Source: Burkholderiaceae bacterium
GTDB lineage: Bacteria; Pseudomonadota; Gammaproteobacteria; Burkholderiales; Burkholderiaceae_E
Length of the DNA stretch: 62,919 bases
Reading direction: 5' to 3'
Assembly (NCBI GenBank): GCA_024643785.1
Contig: JAHEMI010000002.1
Location: 1-62,919 of the forward strand
Under the pieces are notes generated by a model. That model ran no database searches. It was not told the origin of the DNA and saw only the letters and a list, made by a program, of their open reading frames with translations. The translations under genes were made by a program, and so were the position numbers. Positions 40,488 to 51,470 of the stretch are shown here, in pieces; position 1 is the stretch's first letter, and each line of letters starts with the position of its first letter.

Positions 40488-41186
40488 TCAGCTGGCCAGG
40501 TCGGCGAGCACCCCGTCGCGCAGCGTGCAGACCCGGTCGAGGCGCTCGGCCAGTTCATGGTCATGGGTGACGATGACGAAGGCGGTACCGGTCTCGGCCG
40601 CGAGCTGATCCATCAGGTCGAACACCTCGCGGGCGCTGGCGCGGTCGAGATTCCCGGTCGGCTCGTCGGCGAGCACACAGCGCGGCTCCGTAACCAGGGC
40701 CCGGGCCAGTGCCACCCGCTGGCGCTCGCCGCCCGACAGCTGCCCCGGCAAGTGGTGCAGCCGCGCCGCCAGTCCGACCCTGGTCAGGATCTCGCTGGCG
40801 CTCGCTTCGGCCTGGGCCTTGGGTTGGCGCCTGATGTAGAGCGGCATCGCGACGTTCTCGAGCGCGCTGAACTCGGGCAGCAGATGGTGGAACTGGTAGA
40901 CGAAGCCCAGCGACTGGTTACGCGCCTGGCCGCGTTCCGCCTCATCCATCCGGTCAAGCCGCCGGCCGAGCAACTCCACCGAACCGGAACTGGGATCATC
41001 AAGTCCGCCGAGCAGGTGCAGCAGGGTGCTCTTGCCCGAACCCGAGGCACCGATGACGGCTACCCGTTCCCCGGCGGCGACGCTGAGATCGACGCCGCGC
41101 AGCACGGTCACGGCCAGGGGTCCGCTGCCGTAGGTCTTGCACAGGCCCTGAGAGGCCAGCACGGTGGGCGCAAGCGCGTCATTCAT
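40488..41186 (-). CDS. lolD: lipoprotein-releasing ABC ATPase LolD
   Basis: This 232-aa ATPase powers extraction of lipoproteins from the inner membrane for hand-over to LolA. Walker [10 protein letters not shown], the ABC signature [15 protein letters not shown] and Walker [13 protein letters not shown] are intact. The start at [14 protein letters not shown] (41186) is chosen; the frame stays open to 41261. It overlaps the end of the permease gene by 8 bases, so the two are translationally coupled. Confidence 0.95.
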   Translation of the reverse strand: MNDALAPTVLASQGLCKTYGSGPLAVTVLRGVDLSVAAGERVAVIGASGSGKSTLLHLLGGLDDPSSGSVELLGRRLDRMDEAERGQARNQSLGFVYQFHHLLPEFSALENVAMPLYIRRQPKAQAEASASEILTRVGLAARLHHLPGQLSGGERQRVALARALVTEPRCVLADEPTGNLDRASAREVFDLMDQLAAETGTAFVIVTHDHELAERLDRVCTLRDGVLADLAS

Positions 41187-42435
41187 AGCGCAGCGCCTCG
41201 GCCGGACGGACCCGCGATGCCCGCCAGCTCGGGTAGAGCGTCGCGGCGAAAGCCAGCACACAGGCGGTCACGCCGATCAACGTGACGTCGTCGAGATGCA
41301 GGTCGCTGGGCAGGTGGTTGATGAAGTAGATGCCCTTGGGCAGGACCTGGAAACCGAACGTCGTTTCAATCGCAGCCATCACCGGTCCGACGTTCAGCGC
41401 CAGCACGACGCCAAGCGCCACGCCGGCGAAGGTCCCGAGCAGGCCGACCGACGCCCCCTGGACCACGAATACCTTCATCACGCTCGCCGGACTGGCGCCC
41501 AGGGTGCGCAGGATTGCAATGTCCGAGCGCTTGTCGGTGACGGTCATCACCAGCATCGAGACGAGGTTGAACGCCGCCACCGCGACGATCAGCGTCAGGA
41601 TGATGAACATCATGCGTTTCTCGATCTGGACCGCGGCAAACCAGTTGCGGTTCTCCTGCGACCAGTCCCGGATCATCAGGTCGCCAGGCAGAGTCCGGGC
41701 CAGCTCGCGGGCGATCGCCGGCGCCGCCAGCATGTCGCTGGTGCGCAGCCGCACCCCGGTCACGCCCTCGACCCGGAACAGTCGCGCCGCGTCCTCGATG
41801 TCCATCAGCACCATCGAGCTGTCGTACTCGTAGTGCCCGGCCTGGAAGATTCCCACTACCTGGAGCTGGCGCAGGCGGGGCACCAGCCCGGCCGGGGTAG
41901 TGCTGCCCTGGGGCACGATCAGCGTGATGCGATCGCCCATTCCGATGAGCAGCTGGTTGGCCATTTCGATGCCGATCGCCACGCCGTACTCGCCAGGAAC
42001 CAGCGCCGCGGCCGATCCGGCCACGAAGTGGGCCGCGAAATCGGCCACCGTCGGCTCGACCGCCGGGTCGATGCCGCGCACGATCACGCCGCGCACCGTC
42101 TCATCGCGGGTCAGCATCGCCTGCCCGGCCACGTAGGGGGCGCCGGCAAGCACCCGCGGGTTCTTCCTGGCCTCCACGACCAGGGTGCGCCAGTCGGTCA
42201 GCGGTGCCCGCCCGGCAAAAACCTCGATATGCGAGAGTACCGAGAGCATCCGGTCGCGCACCTCCTTCTGGAAGCCGTTCATGACCGAAAGCACCACTAT
42301 CAGCGCGGCCACTCCCAGCGCGATCCCGGCAACCGACAGGGCCGAGATGAAGGAAATGAAGCGATTGCGCTGCCCCGCGCCGCGGCTGGGACGGGTGTAG
42401 CGCAAGCCGATGAGGAGTTCGTAGGGTAGTTGCAT
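41179..42435 (-). CDS. lolC: lipoprotein-releasing ABC permease LolC/LolE
   Basis: This 418-aa permease has one N-terminal TM helix (near residue 25-50, [21 protein letters not shown]), a large periplasmic MacB-type domain and three C-terminal TM helices of the FtsX type. [15 protein letters not shown] and the [18 protein letters not shown] coupling helix are Lol family features. The start [13 protein letters not shown] at 42435 is chosen; the frame runs open to 42771 across the divergent gene. Only one Lol permease gene is here, so it may act as a homodimer or pair with a paralogue elsewhere. Confidence 0.94.
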   Translation of the reverse strand: MQLPYELLIGLRYTRPSRGAGQRNRFISFISALSVAGIALGVAALIVVLSVMNGFQKEVRDRMLSVLSHIEVFAGRAPLTDWRTLVVEARKNPRVLAGAPYVAGQAMLTRDETVRGVIVRGIDPAVEPTVADFAAHFVAGSAAALVPGEYGVAIGIEMANQLLIGMGDRITLIVPQGSTTPAGLVPRLRQLQVVGIFQAGHYEYDSSMVLMDIEDAARLFRVEGVTGVRLRTSDMLAAPAIARELARTLPGDLMIRDWSQENRNWFAAVQIEKRMMFIILTLIVAVAAFNLVSMLVMTVTDKRSDIAILRTLGASPASVMKVFVVQGASVGLLGTFAGVALGVVLALNVGPVMAAIETTFGFQVLPKGIYFINHLPSDLHLDDVTLIGVTACVLAFAATLYPSWRASRVRPAEALRYE

Positions 42436-42468
42436 GGGTCGCGGCAGAGTTTGCCATAGAATCGTCCC

Positions 42469-43539
42469 GTGACCGCAATCCTGCTGTGCGTCGGGGCCCT
42501 CGACGTCGAAAATGAAGCCCAGGGCCGGCTCGACCCGGCAGCCGCCGGACTGTTCCGTGGCGCCCTGGCGCGCGCACGCTGGCTCGGCGAAAGTTCGACT
42601 GCTGCCCGCGAGACCCGCGAAATGGCCCACGAGGCCTGGCTGCGCGAGACCTTCGGCGTCGCGCGCTCGGAAAGCGTAGGCGCCTATTCGGGATGGACCG
42701 AAGAAGAGCGCGCCCTGCCCGCCGACGACTGGATAGTGCGGCCGGTGCACCTGCAGCTGGCACGCGACCACATCATCCTGTCACCCGGCACCACGCCACC
42801 CGAGGGCCAGGAAGCCGAAGACCTGCTGGCGGTCGTCAACGATCATTTCGCCGGCCGTGGCGTCAGGCTCGAACAACTGGCGATCGGCCGCTGGCGCCTG
42901 CGCTGCGAGACGCCGCTGCAGCTTGCAGCGTGGTCGAGCGCCTTGGCGCGCGGCCGCGACATTTCCGACTACCTGCCGGAAGGCGACGACACCTGGCGCT
43001 GGCGCCGCCTGCACGATGAAATCCAGATGCTCTGGCACCAGCATCCGGTCAACGCCGCCCGTGAGGCGCGCGGCGAGGAACCGATCAACAGCCTGTGGAT
43101 CGAGGGCCGCAGCAGCGGGCTCACGACCGCGGCCGCGCCGTTTTCGCGGGCGCTCGCCCAGACCCCGCTGGTGGCCGGCCTGGCGCGGGCTGCCGGCGTG
43201 CCGGTGCGCGAGTGGACGCCGGCGGCAAGTGCCACTGATCCCGGGCACGGGGAACTGGTCGCGGCGCTGGGCGAAGCCCAACCGGTGTTGCTCGAGTTCG
43301 CGCTCTGGGACCAGGACACGGCCGGCGCCGATTGGCGCGGCATCACCACTGGCTGGGGCGCGCTGGCAGCCGCGCTGGCACCGGCACTGGAGCAGGCGCC
43401 GCGCAAGCAGCAACTCGAACTGGTGCTGACCGGACGCGAGCGCATCGTCAGGCTTGGCTGGAGTCCCGCCGACGGCTGGAAATTCTGGCGCCGCTTCGAC
43501 CCTGCCCGCCTGGCGGCGAGAGAACGGCGCGATGACTGA
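42469..43539 (+). CDS. RpfE-like protein of unknown function
   Basis: This 356-aa protein matches the RpfE-type proteins that sit next to recJ in Xanthomonas and betaproteobacteria, sometimes linked to cofactor-independent phosphoglycerate mutase-like folds. Visible features are ARETREMAHEAWLRE near 45, VRPVHLQLARDHIIL near 88, RGRDISDYLPEGDDTWRWRR near 160 and HQHPVNAAREARGEEPINSLW near 190. No catalytic motif is certain. Its stop overlaps the recJ start by 8 bases (ATGACTGA). The call rests on synteny and memory of the family. Confidence 0.7.
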   Translation: MTAILLCVGALDVENEAQGRLDPAAAGLFRGALARARWLGESSTAARETREMAHEAWLRETFGVARSESVGAYSGWTEEERALPADDWIVRPVHLQLARDHIILSPGTTPPEGQEAEDLLAVVNDHFAGRGVRLEQLAIGRWRLRCETPLQLAAWSSALARGRDISDYLPEGDDTWRWRRLHDEIQMLWHQHPVNAAREARGEEPINSLWIEGRSSGLTTAAAPFSRALAQTPLVAGLARAAGVPVREWTPAASATDPGHGELVAALGEAQPVLLEFALWDQDTAGADWRGITTGWGALAAALAPALEQAPRKQQLELVLTGRERIVRLGWSPADGWKFWRRFDPARLAARERRDD

Positions 43540-45241
43540 AGCGCTATTCCGGCGGCGCGAAGTGCCGGCCGCGGCGGCTTCGCGATTGCTCAGCGCCGGC
43601 CTCGACCCGGTGCTGGCTCGCGTGCTGGCGGCCCGGGGGATCGACTCGCCTGCGCAACTGGGCCTTGACCTGGCCGCCCTGCACCCGCCCGGCGCCCTGC
43701 TCGGAGCCGACCGGGCAGCGGCACTGCTCGCCGACGCGATTGCCGCCGGCGAGCGACTGTGTGTCATCGGCGACTACGACTGCGATGGCGCGACCGCCTG
43801 TGCGGTGGCCGTGCGCGGGCTGAGGATGATGGGCGCCACGGTCGACTACCTGGTACCCAACCGCTTCGAGCACGGTTACGGACTGAGTGAGGCAATCGTC
43901 GATCTGGCCACCAACCACCCGCGGCTGGGACGCCCGGACTGGCTGATTACCGTCGACAATGGCATCACCAGCGTCGCGGGGGTGGCCCACGCCAACGCCG
44001 CCGGGATGCGGGTAATCGTCACCGACCACCACCTGCCCGGAGAGGAACTGCCCGCGGCGGCGGCAATCGTCAACCCGAACCAGCGGGGCTGCGCGTTCCC
44101 GAGCAAGAACCTGTGCGGCGCCGGAGTGATGTTCTACACCCTGCTGGCGCTGCGCGCTGAAATGCGCGCGCGCAACGCCTTCCCGGGCGCCGAACCGCCG
44201 CTCGGGCAACTGCTCGACCTGGTGGCGCTGGGCACCGTCGCCGACGTTGTGCGACTCGATCGCAACAATCGGCTGCTGGTCGCCGCTGGCCTGCGCCGGA
44301 TCCGCGCAGGGCGCGCCAACGCCGGCATCCGCGCGCTGCTGCGGGTCGCCGGGCGCGACGAATACCGTACCGGCAGCACCGACCTGGGCTTTGCGCTCGG
44401 CCCGCGGGTCAACGCCGCGGGGCGCCTGCAGGACATTTCACTGGGCATCGAATGCCTGCTCAGCGACGACCCCGACGCCGCTGCCCTGCTCGCCGCCGAA
44501 CTCGACGGCATCAACCGCCAACGGCGCGGCATCGAGCAATCGATGCGCGAACAGGCGCTCGACGAGATCGGGGACTTTGACCCGGCGCGGCTGTGCGTCG
44601 TCGCGCACCGGCCAAATTGGCACGAAGGCCTGGTGGGGCTGGTCGCCGGACGCCTCAAGGAGCGGCTCCATCGGCCCGCTTTTGCGCTGGCGCCGGCCAG
44701 CGCCGAACCGACGATGCTGCGCGGCTCCGGACGCTCGATCCCGGGCGTGCACCTGCGCGATGTGCTCGAGCGGGTCAGCACCATTGCTCCCGGGCTGCTG
44801 GTGCGCTACGGCGGGCATGCGATGGCCGCCGGACTGACGATCCGCGCCGCCGAGCGCGAGCGCTTTGAACAGGTGCTCGAACAGGCGATCGCCGAGATGG
44901 CCGACCGCGCCGCTTTCGAGCGAGAACTGCTGACCGACGGCTCGCTCGCCGATGCCACCGTCGATCTCGCCCTGGCCGACACCCTGGCCGAGCAGATCTG
45001 GGGCCAGGGCTTTCCCGAACCGCTGTTCTGCGACCGGGTCGAAGTGCTTGGCCAGCGGGTGGTCGGCGGGGCCCACCTGAAACTCGACTTGCGTTTCGCC
45101 GGCCGACGGGTGGATGCGATCGCCTTCCAGCGCGTCGACCCGCTGCCCGAGTCAGCGGAAATCGCCTACCGGATCGGACGCAACGAATACCAGGGCCGCG
45201 CGACGATCCAGTGGCTGGTCGAGGCCGTCGCACCCTCGTAA
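43532..45241 (+). CDS. recJ: single-stranded-DNA exonuclease RecJ
   Basis: This 569-aa 5'-3' exonuclease works in recombination and mismatch repair. DHH-family motifs are clear: VIGDYDCDGATAC near 75, TVDNGIT and VIVTDHHLPGEELP near 165, and the DHHA1 motif GSGRSIPGVHLRDVL with RYGGHAMAAGLTI. The start MTEALFRRREVP at 43532 is used; an upstream in-frame ATG at 43454 lies deep inside the preceding gene. It is followed by prfB 72 bases downstream. Confidence 0.96.
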   Translation: MTEALFRRREVPAAAASRLLSAGLDPVLARVLAARGIDSPAQLGLDLAALHPPGALLGADRAAALLADAIAAGERLCVIGDYDCDGATACAVAVRGLRMMGATVDYLVPNRFEHGYGLSEAIVDLATNHPRLGRPDWLITVDNGITSVAGVAHANAAGMRVIVTDHHLPGEELPAAAAIVNPNQRGCAFPSKNLCGAGVMFYTLLALRAEMRARNAFPGAEPPLGQLLDLVALGTVADVVRLDRNNRLLVAAGLRRIRAGRANAGIRALLRVAGRDEYRTGSTDLGFALGPRVNAAGRLQDISLGIECLLSDDPDAAALLAAELDGINRQRRGIEQSMREQALDEIGDFDPARLCVVAHRPNWHEGLVGLVAGRLKERLHRPAFALAPASAEPTMLRGSGRSIPGVHLRDVLERVSTIAPGLLVRYGGHAMAAGLTIRAAERERFEQVLEQAIAEMADRAAFERELLTDGSLADATVDLALADTLAEQIWGQGFPEPLFCDRVEVLGQRVVGGAHLKLDLRFAGRRVDAIAFQRVDPLPESAEIAYRIGRNEYQGRATIQWLVEAVAPS

Positions 45242-45313
45242 TTGGCCGCCGGCACGGTTTTGCAGCCGATCGCTCGCTTATAATGTGGGGTTTACCAAAA
45301 CCGGTGCAAACCA

Positions 45314-46418
45314 ATGGAAGCCGAGCGCCTGAACCAGATCGAGACGCGAATCGCGGACCTCGGAGAGCGTGTTGCTGCTCTCAGGGGGTATCTTTGACTT
45401 CGAGAACCGCAAGAATCGCCTCGAAGTAGTAAACAGCCTGCTGGAATCGCCCAACGTCTGGGACGATCCGCAGCGCGCCCAGGAACTGGGACGCGAGAAG
45501 AAATCACTTGAATCGGTCGTCGAGTCGCTGTCCGGACTCGGCTCGACGCTGCGCGACGCCAGCGAACTGTTCGAAATGGCCAGCACGGAAGACGACGACG
45601 AGACGCTGCTCTCGCTCGAGACCGACATGGACGCGGTCAGCACCGATGTCGAGGGCCTCGAATTCCGGCGGATGTTCTCCAATCCCGCGGATCCGAACCC
45701 CTGCTTCCTGGAGATCCAGGCGGGCGCGGGCGGCACCGAAGCCCAGGACTGGGCGGCGATGCTGTTGCGCCAGTACCTGCGCTACTGCGAACGCAAGGAC
45801 TTCCAGGTTGAGGTGCTCGAAGAGTCCGAAGGCGACGTCGCCGGGATCAAGGGCGCCACGATCCGGGTCACCGGCGAATACGCCTACGGTCATCTGCGCA
45901 CCGAGACCGGGGTCCACCGCCTGGTGCGCAAGTCGCCGTTCGATTCGAGCGGCGGGCGCCATACCTCGTTTGCCTCGGTGTTCGTCTATCCCGAGATCGA
46001 CGACTCGATCGAGATCGAGATCAATCCCGCCGACTTGCGCATCGACACCTACCGGGCATCCGGCGCCGGCGGCCAGCACGTCAACAAGACCTCCTCGGCG
46101 GTCCGGATCACGCACAACCCGACCGGGACCGTGGTCCAGTGCCAGAACGATCGCTCGCAGCACCGCAACCGCGACGAGGCGATGAAGATGCTCAAGGCGC
46201 GGCTCTACGAGCTCGAGCAGCGCAAGCGCCAGGCCGAGCAGGACAAGATCGAGGCCGGCAAGAGCGACATCGGCTGGGGCCACCAGATCCGCTCCTACGT
46301 GCTGGACAATTCCCGCATCAAGGACCTGCGCACCAACGTCGAGACCAGCAACACCAAGGCCGTGCTCGACGGCGACCTCGATATCTTCATCGGGGCCAGT
46401 CTCAAGCATGGCCTGTGA
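45314..46418 (+). CDS. prfB: peptide chain release factor 2 with programmed +1 frameshift
   Basis: RF2 reads UAA and UGA stops. The gene starts at ATG 45314 and reads 27 codons to an in-frame TGA at 45395-45397. Translation must slip +1 at CTT-TGA-C and continue at GAC (45396) for about 340 residues, giving a 367-aa protein. The site AGGGGGTATCTTTGAC has the internal Shine-Dalgarno-like AGGGGG three bases before CTT, as in E. coli. Downstream, SPF in [10 protein letters not shown] (the UGA-reading motif) and [16 protein letters not shown] (the hydrolysis motif) are intact. Low RF2 levels favour the shift, so expression is autoregulated. lysS follows. Confidence 0.97.
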
Positions 46419-46461
46419 GCGCCCTGCCCGATCCCAGAAATCATCAAACCGCGGTGACCCA

Positions 46462-47994
46462 GTGAACAACGAAAGCCTGCCTGCCACGCCGAATCCGGCG
46501 CCCAGCGACGATAACCAGATCATTGCCGAGCGCCGCGCCAAACTGGCCCAAATTCGCGCCGCCGGGGTCGCTTTTCCCAACGACTACCGCCCCGAACACC
46601 GGGCCGGGACGCTGACCGAGCATTTCGGTTTCAAGTCGCGCGAGGAACTGGCGGCCGAGGAAGTGCCGGTGTCGCTGGCGGGGCGCATGATGCTCAAGCG
46701 GGTCCAGGGCAAGGCGAGCTTCGCCACCATCCAGGATGGCACCGGCCGGATCCAGCTCTGGCTCAACGACGAGGGCATCGGCGCCGAAGCCCACGAGGCC
46801 TTCAAGCACTGGGACCTCGGCGACATCATCGCCGCCGAAGGCACCCTGTTCAAGACCATGAAGGGCGAGCTTTCGGTGCGCTGCTCGCGGGTGCGCCTGC
46901 TCTCCAAGTCGCTGCGTCCGCTGCCCGACAAGTTCCACGGGTTGGTCGACCAGGAAGTGCGCTATCGCCAGCGCTACGTCGACCTGATGGTCAACGCGGC
47001 CGCCCGCGACACCTTCGTGCGGCGCAGCGCGATCATCCACGCGATCCGCTCGTTCATGCTCTCCAACGGCTTCCTCGAGGTCGAGACGCCGATGCTGCAC
47101 ATGATCCCCGGCGGTGCGATCGCGCGGCCGTTCGTGACCCACCACAACGCACTCGACCAGGAAATGTTCCTGCGTATCGCTCCGGAACTGTTCCTGAAGC
47201 GACTGGTGGTCGGCGGCTTCGAGCGGGTGTTCGAGGTCAACCGCAATTTCCGCAACGAGGGCATCAGCCAGCGCCACAACCCCGAATTCACGATGATGGA
47301 GTTCTACGCCGCCTACACCGACTACCGGTGGCTGATGGACTTCACCGAGGAACTGATCCGCGACGCAGCGATTGCCGCGACCGGGGCAACGGCGATGCCC
47401 TATCAGGGTGAGATGATCGACCTGGGCAAGCCGTTCGACCGGCTGACGATCACCGAGGCCATCGCCAAGTACGCGCCGGGCTACAGCACGGCACAGCTCG
47501 AGGACACCGCCTTCCTGCGCGCCGAATTGCAGCGCCTGGGGGTCGACACCGCGCAGCCGCAATTGCGCGCTGCCGGGCTGGGCGCGCTGCAGCTGGCGCT
47601 CTTCGAGGAAACCGCAGAGTCGAAGCTGATCCAGCCGACCTTCATCATCGACTATCCGATCGAGGTGTCGCCGCTGGCGCGCGAGTCCGATGAGCGCCCG
47701 GGCATAACCGAGCGCTTTGAACTGTTCATTACCGGGCGCGAGATGGCCAACGGTTTCTCGGAGCTCAACGACGCCGAGGACCAGGCGGCGCGCTTCCTGG
47801 AGCAGGTTGCGGCCAAGGAGGCCGGCGACGAAGAGGCGATGTACTACGACGCCGACTTCATCCGCGCGCTCGAATACGGTTTGCCACCGACGGGGGGCTG
47901 CGGGATCGGTATCGACCGACTGGTGATGCTGCTCACCGACAGCGCCAACATTCGCGACGTGATCCTCTTCCCGGCGCTCAAGCGCGAAGACTGA
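46462..47994 (+). CDS. lysS: lysyl-tRNA synthetase
   Basis: This class II synthetase of 510 residues charges tRNA-Lys. It has an N-terminal OB-fold anticodon domain (about 65-165), motif 2 [20 protein letters not shown] and motif 3 [15 protein letters not shown]. The start is taken as GTG at 46462 ([10 protein letters not shown]), preceded by GGTGA at 46453. An upstream ATG at 46408 overlaps the end of prfB and gives a less natural N terminus. It forms the recJ-prfB-lysS run. Confidence 0.95.
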   Translation: MNNESLPATPNPAPSDDNQIIAERRAKLAQIRAAGVAFPNDYRPEHRAGTLTEHFGFKSREELAAEEVPVSLAGRMMLKRVQGKASFATIQDGTGRIQLWLNDEGIGAEAHEAFKHWDLGDIIAAEGTLFKTMKGELSVRCSRVRLLSKSLRPLPDKFHGLVDQEVRYRQRYVDLMVNAAARDTFVRRSAIIHAIRSFMLSNGFLEVETPMLHMIPGGAIARPFVTHHNALDQEMFLRIAPELFLKRLVVGGFERVFEVNRNFRNEGISQRHNPEFTMMEFYAAYTDYRWLMDFTEELIRDAAIAATGATAMPYQGEMIDLGKPFDRLTITEAIAKYAPGYSTAQLEDTAFLRAELQRLGVDTAQPQLRAAGLGALQLALFEETAESKLIQPTFIIDYPIEVSPLARESDERPGITERFELFITGREMANGFSELNDAEDQAARFLEQVAAKEAGDEEAMYYDADFIRALEYGLPPTGGCGIGIDRLVMLLTDSANIRDVILFPALKRED

Positions 47995-48036
47995 GCCCGC
48001 GCGCGCCGGCGCCGCTCCGGCGGCGCAGCCGCAAGC

Positions 48037-48231
48037 TCAGTCGAGCTCGTCGATCCAGGCCTGCTGGATCGCTTCCAGGATGCGCTCGCCCGAGCGCTTC
48101 GGGTCGCCGGTAAAACCGGGCAGCGCCAGCACCATGTTGTGCAGATCGGTGAACACCAGGGTGCGTGGATCGGCTTCCGGGTGAGCCTCGGAGAGCGCAA
48201 TCGCGACGTCAAGGCTATCGGTCCAGTTCAT
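48037..48231 (-). CDS. iscX: Fe-S cluster assembly protein IscX
   Basis: This 64-aa acidic protein (MNWTDSLDVAIALSEAHPE ... VFTDLHNMVLAL ... WIDELD) matches IscX/YfhJ, which binds IscS and iron and tunes cluster assembly. It is the last gene of the isc operon, 41 bases downstream of fdx. The length is typical. Confidence 0.95.
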   Translation of the reverse strand: MNWTDSLDVAIALSEAHPEADPRTLVFTDLHNMVLALPGFTGDPKRSGERILEAIQQAWIDELD

Positions 48232-48272
48232 ATTCTTTCCTCCTCTGCTGCCGGGTCCCGGCGGGCGGCGCG

Positions 48273-48605
48273 TTACTCGCGTTCGAGGTTGATGGTGTAC
48301 TTGGGGAGTTCGATCACCAGATCGTCCTCACCCACTTCGACCTGGCACGAGAGTCGCGAGAGCATCGTCAGGCCCCAGGCCCGATCGAGCAGGTCGTCTT
48401 CCTTCTCCTGCGACTCGGCCAGCTTGTCGAAGCCCTCACGGACGATGACGTGACAGGTGGTACAGGCGCACGACATCTCGCAGGCATGTTCGATCTCGAT
48501 GCCGTGATCGAGCAGTTCGCGGCACAGGCCAGCGCCGGGTTCGACCTCGAACTCGGCCCCCTGGGGGCACAGGCTCTCGTGCGGCAAGACGAGAATTCGC
48601 GGCAT
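48273..48605 (-). CDS. fdx: ISC-type [2Fe-2S] ferredoxin
   Basis: This 110-aa ferredoxin supplies electrons for cluster assembly. The cluster ligands are in the CEMSCACTTC stretch and the later LSRLSCQV Cys, the adrenodoxin/ISC-Fdx pattern. The start MPRILVLPHESLCPQG is standard. It lies between hscA (2 bases upstream) and iscX. Confidence 0.96.
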   Translation of the reverse strand: MPRILVLPHESLCPQGAEFEVEPGAGLCRELLDHGIEIEHACEMSCACTTCHVIVREGFDKLAESQEKEDDLLDRAWGLTMLSRLSCQVEVGEDDLVIELPKYTINLERE

Positions 48606-48607
48606 GC

Positions 48608-50497
48608 TCAGCTCCCGATCTCGTTGATGCCGTGCCCGGCGAGTGCCCGGGCCACGGCGCGATCCATCCGGCGCGCGGCGAATCCTTCGGTGCCGATCGA
48701 CAGCGTGCTGATCGCCTGGCGAATCGCCTGCGCGTCGGCGCCGCCGCGGGCCTGCGCAAGCTTGACCAGTAACTGGTCGATGCGGGTGCGCTCGTCGGCG
48801 CCCAGCAGCGCGCCGTCCTCGGCCAGGGCAGCGTTGGTGGCCTCGAGCAGGCGCTCGGCCTCGACCTGTTGCTCGCGCAAGGCGCGCGCCTGGGCATCGG
48901 TGCCGGCCGAGTCGTGCGCGCTCTGCAGCATCGCGCCGATCTCCTCGTCGCTCAGGCCGTACGAGGGCTTGACCGCCACGCTCGCCGCCACCCCGCTCGA
49001 GAGTTCAGCAGCGGTGACCGACAGCAGGCCGTCGGCATCGACCTGGAAGGTCACCCTGATGCGCGCCGCGCCGGCGCCCATCTTCGGAATCCCGCGCAGT
49101 TCGAAGCGCGCCAGCGAACGGCAATCCTCGACCAGGTCGCGCTCGCCCTGGACGACGTGCAGCGCCAGCGCCGTCTGGCCGTCCTTGAAGGTGGTGAACT
49201 CCTGGGCCCGCGAGACCGGGATCGCGGCGTTGCGATAGACAATGCGCTCGACCAGACCGCCCATGGTCTCGATGCCTAGCGAGAGCGGAATCACGTCGAG
49301 CAGCAGCCAGTCGTCGCCGGCCGAGCGGTTGCCGGCCAGCAGGTTTGCCTGGGTGGCGGCGCCAAGGGCCACCACCTGATCGGGATCGATGCCGCTGAGC
49401 GGCTCCTTGCCGAAGAACCCGGCGACGGCACGGCGCACCTGCGGCATCCGCGTCGACCCGCCAACCAGCACCACTCCCTTGACTTCGTCGACGCGCAGCC
49501 GCGCATCGCGCAAGGCCTGGCGGGTGGCGTTGATGGTCCGGGCCAGCAGGTCGGCAGTCAGTTCCTCGAACCGTTCCGCAGTGAGGGGCAGGCGCACCCG
49601 CGTGGCTCCGGAAAGTTGCACCGAGAAGGTCGTCATCGGTTCGCGCGACAGCACCTCCTTGGCACGCCGGGCTTCGATCAGCAAGGCCCGCCAGTCGCCC
49701 GATTCATGCCAGTCGCCAGGCTCGACGTTGGCACCGCTCGAGCCCGTTTCGCGCAACGCCCATTCAACTATGCGCCGATCGAAATCGTCACCGCCAAGCG
49801 CGCTGTCACCGCCTGTTGCGACCACTTCGAAGACCCCCTTGGTGAGGCGCAGGATCGAAACGTCAAAGGTGCCACCGCCCAGGTCGTAGACCGCGTAGAT
49901 CCCCTCGGCGGCATTGTCGAGCCCGTAGGCCAGTGCGGCGGCGGTCGGTTCGTTGAGCAGGCGCAAGACTTCGAGTCCGGCAAGCCGGCCGGCATCGCGG
50001 GTGGCCTGGCGTTGGGCATCGTCGAAATAGGCCGGGACCGTGATCACGACCCCGTTGAGTTCGCCGCCAAGCGCCGCTTCGGCGCGCTGGCGCAGCGTCC
50101 GGAGAATGTCTGCCGACACCTCGACCGGGCTCTTGTCGCCGGCACGGGTGCGCAGGCGCACCATTCCGGGCGCATCGACCAGCCCGTAGGCGGCGCGGTC
50201 GATCTGAACGTCGTTGATGCCCCGTCCCATCAGGCGCTTGACCGAAACTACCGTGTTGGTCGGATCGGTACTGGCTTGCGCCAGGGCGTCTGCGCCCACC
50301 GCCACCGTGCCATCCGGGCAATAACGCACCACCGACGGCAGCAGGGCCCGCCCGCGCTCGTCCTCGATCACCTCGCTGGCCCCGGAGCGTACGGTTGCCA
50401 CCAGCGAATTGGTGGTGCCGAGGTCGATCCCCGCCGCCAGCCGGTGCTGGTGCGGGTCGGGAGCCTGGCCCGGTTCTGAGATCTGCAGAAGTGCCAT
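48608..50497 (-). CDS. hscA: Fe-S assembly chaperone HscA (Hsp70 type)
   Basis: This 629-aa Hsp70-family chaperone binds the LPPVK motif of IscU and helps release its cluster. The ATPase domain ([11 protein letters not shown] near 25, [13 protein letters not shown] near 155, [12 protein letters not shown] near 205, [12 protein letters not shown] near 345) is complete, followed by the substrate-binding domain. The spacing from hscB is 11 bases and from fdx 2 bases. Confidence 0.97.
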   Translation of the reverse strand: MALLQISEPGQAPDPHQHRLAAGIDLGTTNSLVATVRSGASEVIEDERGRALLPSVVRYCPDGTVAVGADALAQASTDPTNTVVSVKRLMGRGINDVQIDRAAYGLVDAPGMVRLRTRAGDKSPVEVSADILRTLRQRAEAALGGELNGVVITVPAYFDDAQRQATRDAGRLAGLEVLRLLNEPTAAALAYGLDNAAEGIYAVYDLGGGTFDVSILRLTKGVFEVVATGGDSALGGDDFDRRIVEWALRETGSSGANVEPGDWHESGDWRALLIEARRAKEVLSREPMTTFSVQLSGATRVRLPLTAERFEELTADLLARTINATRQALRDARLRVDEVKGVVLVGGSTRMPQVRRAVAGFFGKEPLSGIDPDQVVALGAATQANLLAGNRSAGDDWLLLDVIPLSLGIETMGGLVERIVYRNAAIPVSRAQEFTTFKDGQTALALHVVQGERDLVEDCRSLARFELRGIPKMGAGAARIRVTFQVDADGLLSVTAAELSSGVAASVAVKPSYGLSDEEIGAMLQSAHDSAGTDAQARALREQQVEAERLLEATNAALAEDGALLGADERTRIDQLLVKLAQARGGADAQAIRQAISTLSIGTEGFAARRMDRAVARALAGHGINEIGS

Positions 50498-50508
50498 GTC
50501 TTGGTGGT

Positions 50509-51045
50509 TTACGCCAGTGCGGCGATTGATTCGTCGGCGCGTTCCAGTTCGGTGGCGAAACGGTCGACGAAAAGAAGCTGCCTGACCAGGTCGGCAGCGC
50601 CATGGTAATCGTGCTCGGCATCGAGCGCATGAGCGAGCTTGGTCGTGATCTCATCGCGCAGGCCAGCCAGTTCTGCGCCCAACTCCTCGAGCGCGCTGCG
50701 ATCGCGCGCCTGGGTTGCTTCCTCGAGCCGCTCGCGCCATTCGAGCTGGCGCATCAGGAAGTCCGCCGGCATCGCGGTATTGGACTCGATCTGGGGATCG
50801 ACACCGTTGATTTCACACAGGTAGCGACCGCGCGCGACCGGTTCGGCCAGGGTGCGATAAGCCTCGTTGGCTTGGGCCGAGAGTTGCTGCGCCAGGCGCT
50901 GCTCGGCCGCGCTGGTGCCGGTGTAGCGGTCCGGATGGACCGCCGTCATGACGCGCCGATAGACTTCGTCAAGCTGGCTGCGCTCGAGCGCGAAGACGGG
51001 CTTGAGCGAGAATAGTTCGAAGTGGTTTTTCTTCAGCGCATTCAT
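50509..51045 (-). CDS. hscB: co-chaperone HscB
   Basis: This J-domain protein of 178 residues recruits IscU to HscA. The J-domain (about 4-75) carries the HPD motif in [10 protein letters not shown], and the C-terminal helical bundle binds IscU. The start [12 protein letters not shown] at 51045 is preferred over 51063, because the family starts close to HFELF. A hairpin terminator lies between iscA and this gene. Confidence 0.93.
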   Translation of the reverse strand: MNALKKNHFELFSLKPVFALERSQLDEVYRRVMTAVHPDRYTGTSAAEQRLAQQLSAQANEAYRTLAEPVARGRYLCEINGVDPQIESNTAMPADFLMRQLEWRERLEEATQARDRSALEELGAELAGLRDEITTKLAHALDAEHDYHGAADLVRQLLFVDRFATELERADESIAALA

Positions 51046-51061
51046 ACGGTCGTTGCGACCC

Positions 51062-51090
51062 AAAAGAAAAAGGCGGCTTCATGCCGCCTT
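51062..51090 (-). terminator. hairpin with T tract between iscA and hscB
   Basis: On the minus strand, AAGGCGGC-atgaa-GCCGCCTT forms an 8-bp stem followed by TTTCTTTTG. It lies downstream of iscA and just before hscB, so it could end or attenuate the iscRSUA transcript and reduce hscBA-fdx-iscX expression. Confidence 0.8.
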
Positions 51091-51129
51091 CCCGAGCCAC
51101 CCAGCTCGACCCGGCGCCAAGCCGAGATT

Positions 51130-51453
51130 CTAGATCGTGAACGACTCCCCACAGCCGCACTCGCTCTTGACGTTGGGGTTATTGAACTGGAAACCCTCGC
51201 TCAAACCCTCGCGCACGAAATCCAGTTCGGTGCCATCGAGGTAGGGCAGGCTCTTGGGATCGACCAGCAGGCGCACCCCGTGGCTGACGAACTCGATGTC
51301 CTCGGGATTGGCGCCGTCAACGAATTCGATCTTGTAGGCCAGCCCCGAACATCCCGTGGTCTTGACGCCCAGCCGCACCCCAATGCCGGAGCCGCGCTTC
51401 TCCATGAAGCGGTTGACCCGGGATGCGGCGGCTTCTGTGAGAGTCACTGCCAT
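51130..51453 (-). CDS. iscA: A-type Fe-S carrier IscA
   Basis: This 107-aa A-type carrier has the three conserved cysteines: one in TTGCSGLAY near residue 37 and two in the SECGCGESF tail. The start [12 protein letters not shown] at 51453 is chosen; a TTG seven codons upstream is the only alternative. The family length is 107. It lies between iscU and the terminator before hscB. Confidence 0.94.
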   Translation of the reverse strand: MAVTLTEAAASRVNRFMEKRGSGIGVRLGVKTTGCSGLAYKIEFVDGANPEDIEFVSHGVRLLVDPKSLPYLDGTELDFVREGLSEGFQFNNPNVKSECGCGESFTI

Positions 51454-51470
51454 TTCACGTTGCTCCGTGC

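Noticed and set aside
45369-46418. prfB read as a gene starting downstream of the in-frame TGA, or as a pseudogene.
   Set aside because: The upstream 27 codons match RF2 and the site is the classical +1 frameshift signal, so it is one functional gene.
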